This document shows positions 52,813-61,186 of a DNA stretch of 64,000 bases, one piece after another (the first letter of the stretch is position 1; each line of letters starts with the position of its first letter). Under the pieces are notes generated by a model. The model worked only from the letters and a program-made list of their open reading frames with translations, ran no database searches and was not told the origin of the DNA. This DNA comes from Halioglobus sp. (GTDB lineage: Bacteria; Pseudomonadota; Gammaproteobacteria; Pseudomonadales; Halieaceae). Position numbers and translations under genes: made by a program. The DNA lies in the NCBI GenBank assembly GCA_028825045.1, contig JAPKAY010000007.1:1-64000 (forward strand), read 5' to 3'.

Positions 52813-53979
52813 TTAGTAGGACTTGGGCATACCCAACACGTGCTCACCAATAAAACACATAATCATTTGTTCGGTGACAGGTGCAATACGCATTATCATT
52901 GATTCGCGAAAAAGTCGCTCTACATTATATTCCTTGGCGTAACCCATACCTCCATGGGTGAGTACCGCACGCTCAGCAGCCTCATAACCAGCCTGCGCGC
53001 CAAGAAACTTGGCTGCGTTGGCCTCGGCGCCGCAATTCTTTCCTTCGTCGTAAAGCATCGCCGCTTTTTGGCACATCAGCCAGGCGGCCTCCAGCTTCAT
53101 CCAGTTCTCGGCCAGGGGATGCTGAATACCCTGGTTCATACCGATGAGTCGACCAAACACTTTGCGCTCCTTGGCGTAATTAGCAGCGCGCTGCAACGCA
53201 TCCATCCCCAAGCCAACAGCCACTGAACCGATGATCACCCTCTCAGCGTTCATCGCTGTGAGGATATAGCGGAACCCTTTGCCTTCCTCGCCGATAAGAT
53301 CTTCATCGGGAACAAACAGGTCATCAATGAACACCATATTGGAGTCGACGGCCTTGCGGCCCATTTTCGGTATACGTTTTACCTCGAGCTTGGAGCGATC
53401 AAAATCTGTATAGAACAGCGTAATACCATCGGAGCGTTTTGCGCAGTCCTCACGCTTTACGGTCCGGCACAGGAGCATAATTTTAGTTGCCACCTGACCA
53501 GTGGTTGTCCATATTTTGTTACCAGATACGCGGTATCCACCGTCCACTTTTTCGGCAAAGGTAGTAATACTGGAGGTATCAAGTCCCGAATTGGGCTCGG
53601 TGACACCAAAGGCGACTTTTTGCTTACCGGCAACGAGGTCCGGTATCCAGCGCTTCTTCTGATCATCAGTACCAAACAACAAAATTGGGTGGGGGCCGAA
53701 TAAATTGATTTGAATGGTAGAGGCTGCAGCCATACCACCGCCACTGTTACCCACGGCATGCATCATCATCGCCGCTTCGGCCACGCCGAGATTTGATCCG
53801 CCAAATTCTTCTGGTAGGGTCATACCCAGCCAACCCCCCTCCGCCATTGCACGGTGAAACTCCTCCGGAAACTTGCCGTCCTCGTCGCGCGCACGCCAAT
53901 ACGCATCCGGAAACTGATTGCAAACCGCTTTCACCCCTTCGCGTATAGCAACTTTATTCTCATCCTGTTCAAACAGCAT
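52813..53979 (-). CDS. Acyl-CoA dehydrogenase (single-subunit type)
   Basis: The protein has 388 residues. It has FGVTEPNSGLDTSSITT, NKIWTTTGQVATKIML and the full catalytic segment GGMGYAKEYNVERLFR including the Glu. Unlike the pair at 43.8-46.1 kb it looks complete by itself. It oxidises an acyl-CoA to a 2-enoyl-CoA with FAD, passing electrons to ETF. GGGAG precedes the ATG. Confidence 0.93.
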   Translation of the reverse strand: MLFEQDENKVAIREGVKAVCNQFPDAYWRARDEDGKFPEEFHRAMAEGGWLGMTLPEEFGGSNLGVAEAAMMMHAVGNSGGGMAAASTIQINLFGPHPILLFGTDDQKKRWIPDLVAGKQKVAFGVTEPNSGLDTSSITTFAEKVDGGYRVSGNKIWTTTGQVATKIMLLCRTVKREDCAKRSDGITLFYTDFDRSKLEVKRIPKMGRKAVDSNMVFIDDLFVPDEDLIGEEGKGFRYILTAMNAERVIIGSVAVGLGMDALQRAANYAKERKVFGRLIGMNQGIQHPLAENWMKLEAAWLMCQKAAMLYDEGKNCGAEANAAKFLGAQAGYEAAERAVLTHGGMGYAKEYNVERLFRESMIMRIAPVTEQMIMCFIGEHVLGMPKSY

Positions 53980-54044
53980 CTTCTAGTCTCCCTCACTGAG
54001 TATCATTGGAGCCCGTAACAAGGGCAGAAAAATATCCCCTGTAC

Positions 54045-54509
54045 TTAAGCCATATCCGCCGCTGGTTTAAAATGCATAAGGGCTGATCGCTCGCAAATTG
54101 TCACAATCACATCATCCTGATTGAACCCTTCATGCAGGAAGTTCACGATTCCCTGCCGAGGCCGACTGTTACTTGGACGTTTACTGATCACGGTTGTTCG
54201 CGTATGAATTGAATCGCCGTGAAAGACGGGAGCGGGAAATGTTGTATTGGTCATTCCCAGGTTCGAAACAGTGGTGCCCAGGGTCGTATCGGCAACGGTC
54301 ATACCAATCACCAGGCCAAGCGTAAACAGGCTGTTTACCAGCGGCTTGCCATAATCTGTTTCCGCCGCCTTGTGAAAATCGATATGCAAGGGCTGAGGGT
54401 TAAGCGTTAAACAGCTGAACCATACATTGTCTGCTTCGGTGATTGTTCTGGACAGCGGGTGATCAAAAACCATGCCCTCTTCCAATTCTTCATACCATAA
54501 ACCTGCCAT
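54045..54509 (-). CDS. MaoC-family dehydratase (mesaconyl/itaconyl-CoA hydratase-like)
   Basis: The chosen ATG at 54509 has GGGAG before it and gives 154 residues. The hot-dog fold motif is TLNPQPLHIDF in place of the usual DxNPxH, like the mesaconyl-C1-CoA/itaconyl-CoA hydratase branch. VNSLFTLGLVIGM and VFHGDSIHTRTTV follow. It hydrates an unsaturated acyl-CoA. Its neighbour CitE-like lyase could split the product, as in known citramalyl- or methylmalyl-CoA pathways. Confidence 0.88.
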   Translation of the reverse strand: MAGLWYEELEEGMVFDHPLSRTITEADNVWFSCLTLNPQPLHIDFHKAAETDYGKPLVNSLFTLGLVIGMTVADTTLGTTVSNLGMTNTTFPAPVFHGDSIHTRTTVISKRPSNSRPRQGIVNFLHEGFNQDDVIVTICERSALMHFKPAADMA

Positions 54510-54576
54510 CTTACTACTCCCTATCAATAATTAACGGGGCGCGAAAGCGCTTACATTTTCGAGCCGCCATCCGCTC

Positions 54577-55782
54577 TCAAGCGCCTTCTCTACCGACGAT
54601 AGTAACGGACGAAACATTCTGAGAAGGAAACCCACCCAGATTATGCGTCAAACCCAATACCGGATCATTTTCCAACTGCCGTGCTCCGGCGCGCCCCTGC
54701 AATTGCAGGTACATCTCATAAATCATACGCAAACCGGTCGCGCCAATGGGGTGGCCAAAACACTTGAGACCACCATCGAGCTGGCAAGGGACCTGGCCAC
54801 CGGCATCATAGAAGCCATCCAGAATATCAAAGGACGCCCTGCCCTCTTCGGAGATATGCAAATCTTCCATGGTCACCAGTTCGGTGACAGAAAAACAGTC
54901 GTGTACCTCAATCATACTCAGCTGGCTTCTGGGATCTTTAATACCCGCTTCTTTGTAAGCACGCTCGGCAGCGACTCGGGTGGTATGAAAGTAACTGCCA
55001 TCCCAGTCGTTGTACTGCAGCTCCCGACCATTGGAGACCGACAATTGCAGCGCTTTGACTGTCACCAGGTCTTGCTTACCAAGAGAGCGGGCAATCTCCG
55101 GCGTAGTCACAATCGCACAGGCAGACCCATCACTCACACCACAACAATCAAACAGACCCAGAGGCTCTGCGATCATTGCGGCATTGAGCACCATGTCTAT
55201 ATCGATCTTGCGTCGCAAATGGGCTTTTTCATTGAGCAATCCATTGTCATGGCTTTTCACCGATACGTGGCCCATCGCTCGCTTAAGGTCCGCCTTATTC
55301 ATCTTATGCTTGCTGGTATAGGCAGACGCGAGCTGCGCAAATGAACCCGGTGCGGAGACGTTCGGCCAGAACAGATCATTGACGGTTCCCCGGGCCCGCT
55401 GGGGCAGACCGCCATAACCGGTATCCTTGAGTTTTTCCACACCGACTGCCAGAGCAATATCGCAAGCGCCAGCGGCCACCGCATACACAGCACCACGAAA
55501 CGATTCGGTCCCGCTAGCGCAGTAATTTTCCACCCGGGTTGCGGGAATATAGGGTAGACGTAAGGCCGTCGCGACCGGCACAGCCGACTTGCCGACATGC
55601 TGCTCATCCAATGCGGTCGCCAACCATGCTGCGTCTATCGCAGAAGATTCAATCCCCGCATCCGCCAGGGCCTCTGTGTAGGCCTCAACCATCAAATCCT
55701 CTGCGTTAGCATCCCAACGCTCACCGAACTTGGAGCACCCCATGCCAAGAATGGCCACTTTATCTCTAATTCCACTCGCCAT
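54577..55782 (-). CDS. SCP2-type thiolase (acetyl-CoA acetyltransferase-like)
   Basis: The protein has 401 residues. The nucleophile is Cys88 in ENYCASGTE; EVHDCFSVTE and FGHPIGATG supply the other active-site residues. This is the lipid-transfer-protein/archaeal ACAT type. Such thiolases pair with a DUF35 protein and, in archaea, with HMG-CoA synthase. Here DUF35 is fused to an HMGCS-like domain in the gene directly upstream (3-bp gap). It probably catalyses thiolysis or retro-aldol cleavage of a branched acyl-CoA. Confidence 0.92.
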   Translation of the reverse strand: MASGIRDKVAILGMGCSKFGERWDANAEDLMVEAYTEALADAGIESSAIDAAWLATALDEQHVGKSAVPVATALRLPYIPATRVENYCASGTESFRGAVYAVAAGACDIALAVGVEKLKDTGYGGLPQRARGTVNDLFWPNVSAPGSFAQLASAYTSKHKMNKADLKRAMGHVSVKSHDNGLLNEKAHLRRKIDIDMVLNAAMIAEPLGLFDCCGVSDGSACAIVTTPEIARSLGKQDLVTVKALQLSVSNGRELQYNDWDGSYFHTTRVAAERAYKEAGIKDPRSQLSMIEVHDCFSVTELVTMEDLHISEEGRASFDILDGFYDAGGQVPCQLDGGLKCFGHPIGATGLRMIYEMYLQLQGRAGARQLENDPVLGLTHNLGGFPSQNVSSVTIVGREGA

Positions 55783-55785
55783 GGT

Positions 55786-57249
55786 TTACGCTCCACTTCC
55801 CGGATAGATTGGCGCCGCCTTCCAATAATAGCGACGAAAGCCCCGCTTATGATCATAGTCCCTGATACGGAATACCATGCGCATAGACATACCCACCTCT
55901 AGCCCCTGCTCCGCCACTACATCGGCAAAATCAATCATGATGCGGCCGCCTTCAGCAAACTGGATCATGCCGTAATAGGCTGGCGGGTTAAGAGAATAGG
56001 TCAAACGGTCTGAGGTATATGAATTGAGCGATGCAACGGCGTCCGCAAAGGGATGGGGCTCCTGTGTGCCGACACCGCCGCACTGAGGATTGACACAGAT
56101 CGGTGCCACCGGTATTTGCTCGGTCCCGCACTGGCTACATTTGCCACCGATAAATCCAGTCGTCAACGCCTTGTTACGATAAGCCGCGCTTAGGGCGGTA
56201 TTCTTGTCCGTTTCAGCACGCAGCCCGTGCTCCATTGTGATCAAGTCGTTAAAAGCCAGGTACTTGAAATAATTCTCTTCTTCACACCGATTGGCCAGGC
56301 AAACCTTCAGGCCGGTTGCAGCGGGCAGCTGCGCCAGCGCATCCGTTGTCTCAAATAATAAGACATCACAGCCCTGCCCAAAACCGAGCACCATAATAAG
56401 CTCACCAGGTTTAGCGGCTTCCAATGCGCCAATGAGCATCAACAACGCGTGCGCGGCTCCCGTGTTTCCACAATTGCTCTCAAGGGTATCCTGCAGCGCT
56501 TCGGCTCTTAAGCCGAGTTTTCGAGCGAGAGCTTTCTGATCTTTCGAACTACCAATCGGACAACAAAAATGCGCAATGCGCCCGGCATCGATCCCTGTGT
56601 TTTGTAGCAGCGCGTTCACCGATTCGGGCACAATCTTCATCAAGCCCTCATCTCGAATCCAGCGCGCCTCCCACTGGTAGTCAAATTCCGACTGCGCGGT
56701 GCGAAAGTGATCGATGAAATCCACGGATCGAGTATGTGACCCCACCAACGTCGCGATGACATCACCCTCGCCTACGAGTAGCGCAGCGGCACCATCGCCG
56801 TAGGTCATCTCTCCAACAGATGCCGCCTTGGTGCGCCGATTGTCAGCCCCAATGACCAACCCGGTCTCGCCGGTCGCAGCACCTTTAAGCGCCGCCAGTA
56901 GGGCAGACGTACCCGCTCGTTGAGAGCCTGCTAGATCGAAAGTTTGTAGCGCGCTGCTCAGCCCCAGAGCCTCACTCACCAGCACGCTGTTCTGCCGATC
57001 GAGAAACGGAAAACTGGTAGACCCAATATACAGCCCATCGACTTGACGCCGGTCGCTACCTGCTAAACAGGCCCGGCCAGCTTCAACCGACAGTGTATTA
57101 CTGTCTTCGTCCCAGGCGGCCATGGTGCGCTCGCCGCGACCCAGCCCCACCAAAGAGGGTTCAAACCAGCCATGGGCAGCGGCTATGGACTTTCGCTGAA
57201 GACGAGATTGGGGCAAATAAGCCCCAAACCCTAATAAACCGACGGACAT
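55786..57249 (-). CDS. HMG-CoA synthase-like protein fused to a C-terminal DUF35 (Zn ribbon/OB-fold) domain
   Basis: The protein has 487 residues. Residues 1-305 follow the archaeal-type HMG-CoA synthase (thiolase fold): LLGFGAYLP, MAAWDEDS, GSTSFPF and NCGNTGAAHALLML. Residues 360-487 are DUF35, with zinc cysteines 371, 374, 385 and 390 and an OB-fold after that. The position of the synthase nucleophile Cys reads GSQRAGTSAL, with Gln110 at the Cys. The Glu (GSES in archaea) reads Thr, and the His of the FHQP segment reads Cys. So it looks like a member of an HMGCS-like family without the synthase triad. It is adjacent to and co-transcribed with an intact SCP2-type thiolase. GGGAGG precedes the ATG. 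Confidence 0.88.
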   Translation of the reverse strand: MSVGLLGFGAYLPQSRLQRKSIAAAHGWFEPSLVGLGRGERTMAAWDEDSNTLSVEAGRACLAGSDRRQVDGLYIGSTSFPFLDRQNSVLVSEALGLSSALQTFDLAGSQRAGTSALLAALKGAATGETGLVIGADNRRTKAASVGEMTYGDGAAALLVGEGDVIATLVGSHTRSVDFIDHFRTAQSEFDYQWEARWIRDEGLMKIVPESVNALLQNTGIDAGRIAHFCCPIGSSKDQKALARKLGLRAEALQDTLESNCGNTGAAHALLMLIGALEAAKPGELIMVLGFGQGCDVLLFETTDALAQLPAATGLKVCLANRCEEENYFKYLAFNDLITMEHGLRAETDKNTALSAAYRNKALTTGFIGGKCSQCGTEQIPVAPICVNPQCGGVGTQEPHPFADAVASLNSYTSDRLTYSLNPPAYYGMIQFAEGGRIMIDFADVVAEQGLEVGMSMRMVFRIRDYDHKRGFRRYYWKAAPIYPGSGA

Positions 57250-57357
57250 TACTGGCAGCCCTCCCCTGATTCATGGAAAAACAATTAATACAATGCAGGC
57301 TATAATTTAGCATGCTTAGTATATTGGCGCTATCTACCCCTCAGGCCTGGCACCTAT

Positions 57358-58137
57358 CTATTCTTCGCGAAACTGAGCGGGGCGTTTCTCCAGAAAGGCC
57401 AGAACGCCCTCCTTGCCATCGCGGCTCTCGCGTAACTCACGGTTGGTTTCGAGCTCTCGACGATACTGATCCTCAAAACTGTTGTCGGTCCCTTCGTCAA
57501 CCAACTGTCTGGTCATTACCAGCGCCCGGGTTGGCCCTTGCACCAGTATCTCGGCCCAGTCTCTGGCTCGAGCCTGCAATTGGGCATCCTCCAGACATTC
57601 GTTGATCATGCCCCACAGCAGCGCTTTTTCAGCTGCTACCGGCTCACCGGTTTTTATCATTTCCAGGCTGCCTGGACGACCAATTGCATGAAAGGGCGAG
57701 CCCGAATCAAAATTCGGCTCTATACCAGCCTGATCGGGTTGCTGCACAAAGCTGGCCGAGCCGGCGGCCAGCAACAGATCGCCGCACAACGCCAGGGAAA
57801 AGCCGGTGCCCGCTGCGATGCCGTTGACCGCGACAACAACGGGAACACGACTGGCCCGAACACTGGCTAGTGCACCAGAACCTTCCTGCGAAAAATTTGC
57901 ACCATCACCAGAACCCGGCGACATGCCATCACTCTTCGCCCGGCCCACACAAAAACTACGCCCGGCGCCCGTCAGGATGACAGCTCGAATACAAGTATTG
58001 CCTTCAACCTCCTTCATGGCCTGCTGGATTTCATTGTCCATTTCAGCTGTCAGGGCATTGTCGCATTCAGAGCGGTTCAACGTTAACGTCGCAACCGCGT
58101 CTACAACCTCGAATTGAATCGATTTATAGTCATTCAT
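57358..58137 (-). CDS. Enoyl-CoA hydratase/isomerase family protein (atypical)
   Basis: The protein has 259 residues. The crotonase framework is present (ATLTLNRSECDNAL, VNGIAAGTGFSLALCGD), but the first oxyanion block reads FCVGRAKSDGM instead of FCAGxD, and the usual PDGG segment reads PNFDSGS, so the reaction may differ from hydration. No clear ribosome site is seen. It lies 108 bp upstream of the HMGCS-like gene in the same orientation and is divergent from another crotonase gene at 58209. Confidence 0.88.
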   Translation of the reverse strand: MNDYKSIQFEVVDAVATLTLNRSECDNALTAEMDNEIQQAMKEVEGNTCIRAVILTGAGRSFCVGRAKSDGMSPGSGDGANFSQEGSGALASVRASRVPVVVAVNGIAAGTGFSLALCGDLLLAAGSASFVQQPDQAGIEPNFDSGSPFHAIGRPGSLEMIKTGEPVAAEKALLWGMINECLEDAQLQARARDWAEILVQGPTRALVMTRQLVDEGTDNSFEDQYRRELETNRELRESRDGKEGVLAFLEKRPAQFREE

Positions 58138-58208
58138 CCAATCGTACTCATAGCAGAGACCGCTATACTACATCCAGATTCACATTACTTCTGACTCAGG
58201 ATAGCACC

Positions 58209-59024
58209 ATGAAGCCACAACCAACGATGAGCGATTCTCTTTTACACGTCGACAATCGCATTGCAACACTCACCCTCAATCGCGACGACGTTCGGAATGA
58301 GCTGACAGGCACTCAACTCGTTAACGATATATGCGACACCGTCGCATGGGTCAACACCACAATCGATGTATCCGCGCTGATCATCACGGGCGCAGGAAAA
58401 GCATTTTGTGCGGGCGGAAACATCAAGGATATACGAGATAAAAAGGGCATGTTCGATGGCAACCCCGCTCTCATCAGCGACAATTACCGCCATTCCATTC
58501 AGCGCATGAGCCTTGCCATGCACGGTGCAGAGATACCGGTGATAGCGGCGGTGAATGGTCCCGGTATTGGCGCGGGATTTGATCTCGCCTGTATGTGCGA
58601 TATTCGACTGGGTACCCCTGCCACCCGCTTTGGAGAAACGTTTATCAACCTTGGGTTGATCCCTGGGGACGGAGGCGCATGGTTCCTGCAACGCCTGGTG
58701 GGCTATCAACGGGCCGCCGAATTAACTTTCAGTGGCAGGGTAATTGACGCAGAGGAAGCTTTGCAGCTTGGCCTGCTGCTGGAAATCGTCAAGTCAGAAG
58801 ATCTTTTAGATCGGGCCTCGGCGCTGGCAGCGGAATTTGCAGCAAAACCGCCACAGGCGTTACGCATGACTAAACGCCTTATGAAAGCAGCACAGCGGCT
58901 GGAGTTGGACGACTTACTGGACCTCAGTGCCAGCTATCAGGCGAACTGTCATTACACAGCTGATCACCAAAGGGCTATGGATGCCATGCTCGATAAGACG
59001 AAGGCGGAATACGAGGGCAATTAG
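58209..59024 (+). CDS. Enoyl-CoA hydratase/isomerase family protein
   Basis: The protein has 271 residues. Canonical features are AFCAGGNIKDI, VNGPGIGAGFDLACMCD, FGETFINLGLIPGDGGAWF, in which the first catalytic Glu is present and the second position is Asp/Gly. AGGATAGCACC precedes the ATG, and a second ATG (58227) is possible. It is transcribed away from the HMGCS-like operon. It probably acts on an enoyl-CoA of the same pathway. Confidence 0.92.
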   Translation: MKPQPTMSDSLLHVDNRIATLTLNRDDVRNELTGTQLVNDICDTVAWVNTTIDVSALIITGAGKAFCAGGNIKDIRDKKGMFDGNPALISDNYRHSIQRMSLAMHGAEIPVIAAVNGPGIGAGFDLACMCDIRLGTPATRFGETFINLGLIPGDGGAWFLQRLVGYQRAAELTFSGRVIDAEEALQLGLLLEIVKSEDLLDRASALAAEFAAKPPQALRMTKRLMKAAQRLELDDLLDLSASYQANCHYTADHQRAMDAMLDKTKAEYEGN

Positions 59025-59163
59025 ACCGACACGGGTGTTTGCCCTTTTGTGAGCGTCAGAAAAGTCGCCCCGCAACAGCCTCTGTCCGAAACTTTTCGAA
59101 TGCGAAAGCCTTCGGGAAAAGCCAATCCAGACTCCTGAGCCTCATTTTGACTATCAAAACTTC

Positions 59164-59181
59164 AAAAAAAGCGTCGCTTTT
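59164..59181 (-). terminator. Rho-independent terminator of the SnoaL-like gene
   Basis: On the minus strand AAAAGC and GCTTTT (59176-59181 and 59167-59172) form a short hairpin with a 3-nt loop, followed by a run of seven T (59164-59170). It lies about 30 bp past the stop codon of the SnoaL-like gene. The stem has only two GC pairs. Confidence 0.4.
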
Positions 59182-59209
59182 GGCAGGCGAAACTCAGGAT
59201 GTACACTCG

Positions 59210-59572
59210 TCAGGCAAACCCAGCCATATCAAAGTAGTCGCGCCAGGCACTGATTTTGCCACCCCTGAATTCGAACACACCCATGACCGGCAGTTCGACC
59301 CGTTTCCCATCCATCACCAACACATCCGTGCGCTCATTCATGACAACGCCATCAGAACCTTCCACCTGGTGGTGCACGATGAAATTAATCTCGGTGGTGT
59401 CGCTGAGAAACCCCTCGATAAATCCGCGAATGGCGGCCTTTCCGACATTGGGCGGCCCCATGGGGACATTGGCATAAGACGCATCTTCAGTGAAGTGATC
59501 CATGACGGCGTCCAGATCCAGGCTGTTCCACGCCTTCATAAAGCCATCAATTATGCCCGAATTACCCGCCAT
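59210..59572 (-). CDS. SnoaL/NTF2-like protein (limonene-1,2-epoxide hydrolase-like)
   Basis: The chosen ATG at 59572 has GGGAGGT upstream and gives 120 residues; a GTG start 9 bp earlier would overlap that site. The sequence IIDGFMKAWNSLDLDAVMDHFTEDA begins the fold, and MGVFEFRGGKISAWRDYFD ends it, typical of limonene-epoxide hydrolase/SnoaL relatives (motif core WRDYFD). These enzymes hydrolyse epoxides or isomerise small hydrophobic substrates. It could act on a terpenoid-like intermediate. This is inference. Confidence 0.88.
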   Translation of the reverse strand: MAGNSGIIDGFMKAWNSLDLDAVMDHFTEDASYANVPMGPPNVGKAAIRGFIEGFLSDTTEINFIVHHQVEGSDGVVMNERTDVLVMDGKRVELPVMGVFEFRGGKISAWRDYFDMAGFA

Positions 59573-59652
59573 GGTTAGCACCTCCCGGACTGTGAACAGT
59601 ATTACGCCTGATGCAAAAAACCCATTTAGTTACACGTAATTTTCGATGCAGA

Positions 59653-60111
59653 CTAGGGCGCATTTACCACAATATACGTCGTCGATGATCCCGACATCTG
59701 AGGCTGATACCAGGTATTACCACATTGCTGATAAGCAAAGCCACTGACAATCACCGTCTGGCAAGAGGGAGGCAGCGAATTCACCATGGACCCTACTACA
59801 ATCGCCGTTGCGGTCACGGCCGCTGCCACTGCAAGGGGGTGATAGTTATCGTGATAGCAACACCCGTGATGGTATCCACGGTTGTTGACGTTCACATTAA
59901 CGTCCCGATTACTATTGATGTTCACATTGCCGTGACGGTTGACGTTGTTACGGTTCACTTGGCCGCGATTTCCATGATGGCCGGAGTTGACGTTGGAACG
60001 CGCGTGAGAGCGCGCATGATGACCACCGCCCCCCCTTCCCCGAGCATTCACCTCAGCAACAATAAAAACTATCAGAGACACAGAAAGAAATGCCAAAAAT
60101 ATACTCTTCAT
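59653..60111 (-). CDS. Exported Gly/His/Asn-rich protein of unknown function
   Basis: The chosen ATG at 60111 has AGGAGA upstream and gives 152 residues. A signal peptide (about 1-24) is followed by a low-complexity region (about 25-90) rich in Gly, His, Arg, Asn and Val with repeats such as NVNIN and DVNVNVNN. It then has a hydrophobic stretch (AVAAAVTATAIVVG) and a C-terminal part with VSGFAYQQCGNTWYQPQ. It starts 11 bp after the DUF2092 gene, so the two are probably co-transcribed. I do not recognise a function; it may be an envelope or surface protein. Confidence 0.75.
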   Translation of the reverse strand: MKSIFLAFLSVSLIVFIVAEVNARGRGGGGHHARSHARSNVNSGHHGNRGQVNRNNVNRHGNVNINSNRDVNVNVNNRGYHHGCCYHDNYHPLAVAAAVTATAIVVGSMVNSLPPSCQTVIVSGFAYQQCGNTWYQPQMSGSSTTYIVVNAP

Positions 60112-60122
60112 AATCAAGTCTC

Positions 60123-60884
60123 CTATTCGCTCGCATCGTCACTGGAAAGATTATCTTCCAGAACTACTCGAAGTACGCCCTTAGGCAGATTGAAAGTGAA
60201 TGCAGCATCGTTGAAAGAGGGAGCGAGATCCCACTGATACTCCGCGGTGTGTTGTGGCAGGGCATCGTCAGTCCTGGTAGTGATAACCACCTTGCGTGGC
60301 AGCGGGTAATCACCTTTTTGAATCCATATTTGCCAGTCGATATCCTCCTGCCGAAATACGTAATGCTGACAGGTGGTGCCTTGAATTACAGCCGAACCGA
60401 CATCCATCGCGCTGATCATGCCTGTCGTGTCCGCCTCAGGTGTGCCCCAGCGAAAAAGATCGACCCCGGGCAGGTCTATGCCATGCTTTTCTTCGAGCAT
60501 GTCTGCCAGCTTGCCAATGGTGTCGGGCGCATCTACCGTCGCATAGTAGTCCATACGCTGGCCCCATAAGGTAAACGTTTTTCCATCAAACAAGAACAAA
60601 CGTTCATGCCGGTCGTTGTTCGTATGAATTCTCAAACCATTGGGTGGCTTGGCCAAAAGATCTATATTGCCCTCATACTGAATTTTCTGCCCATCTTCCA
60701 GCACTGTATCGTTGGTGGTGACTACCTTCACACGAAACGCCTTTAACGAACGTAGATAACCCCCCATTTTTTCTAGTGCGGCCATCGTCGCTGGGTCGAC
60801 GGCGGGCTCATCTGGCTGGGCAAATGTGGTCGTCACAAATAGGGTGGCTAATAATGCCACCACAATTCTGGGGACTTTATTCAT
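60123..60884 (-). CDS. DUF2092-family exported protein (LolA-like fold)
   Basis: The chosen ATG at 60884 (GGAG upstream) gives 253 residues with a signal peptide at the N-terminus (MNKVPRIVVALLATLFVTTT). It matches DUF2092, periplasmic proteins with a LolA/LppX-like fold thought to carry lipids. Segments such as YEGNIDLLAKPPNGLRI and FLFDGKTFTLWG are typical. It precedes the Gly/His/Asn-rich exported protein gene. The cargo is unknown. Confidence 0.82.
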   Translation of the reverse strand: MNKVPRIVVALLATLFVTTTFAQPDEPAVDPATMAALEKMGGYLRSLKAFRVKVVTTNDTVLEDGQKIQYEGNIDLLAKPPNGLRIHTNNDRHERLFLFDGKTFTLWGQRMDYYATVDAPDTIGKLADMLEEKHGIDLPGVDLFRWGTPEADTTGMISAMDVGSAVIQGTTCQHYVFRQEDIDWQIWIQKGDYPLPRKVVITTRTDDALPQHTAEYQWDLAPSFNDAAFTFNLPKGVLRVVLEDNLSSDDASE

Positions 60885-61186
60885 ATTTTTCTCCATAAGT
60901 GGCATCTGGCAGCGGCCATGTAATTCCAACTTCTGCGGTACTTTTCAGCTCGCTCTCAGCAAATTGAACACTGCGGGCCTGAGCGGTCTGTCTGGCGACA
61001 GATTTCCCTCAAACATTAACCAAGTATAGGTACTGTATGCCCATAGAACCAATGTTTTTTGCAACTACGGTTAATGCAGTACCTCAGCAGAACCGGCGGC
61101 CACGATAACGCAGCAACTGCCTGACACACTGCACGGGTTAGCGCGGCACTCTTGCATTCCGCGCACCAAACCCGCAGAATCTCGCG
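60885..61186. other. Gene-free divergent spacer
   Basis: This 302-bp spacer separates the leftward DUF2092 gene from the rightward cti gene. It contains no good ORF and no TGATCC element. I could not assign a promoter or an RNA structure. Confidence 0.4.
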
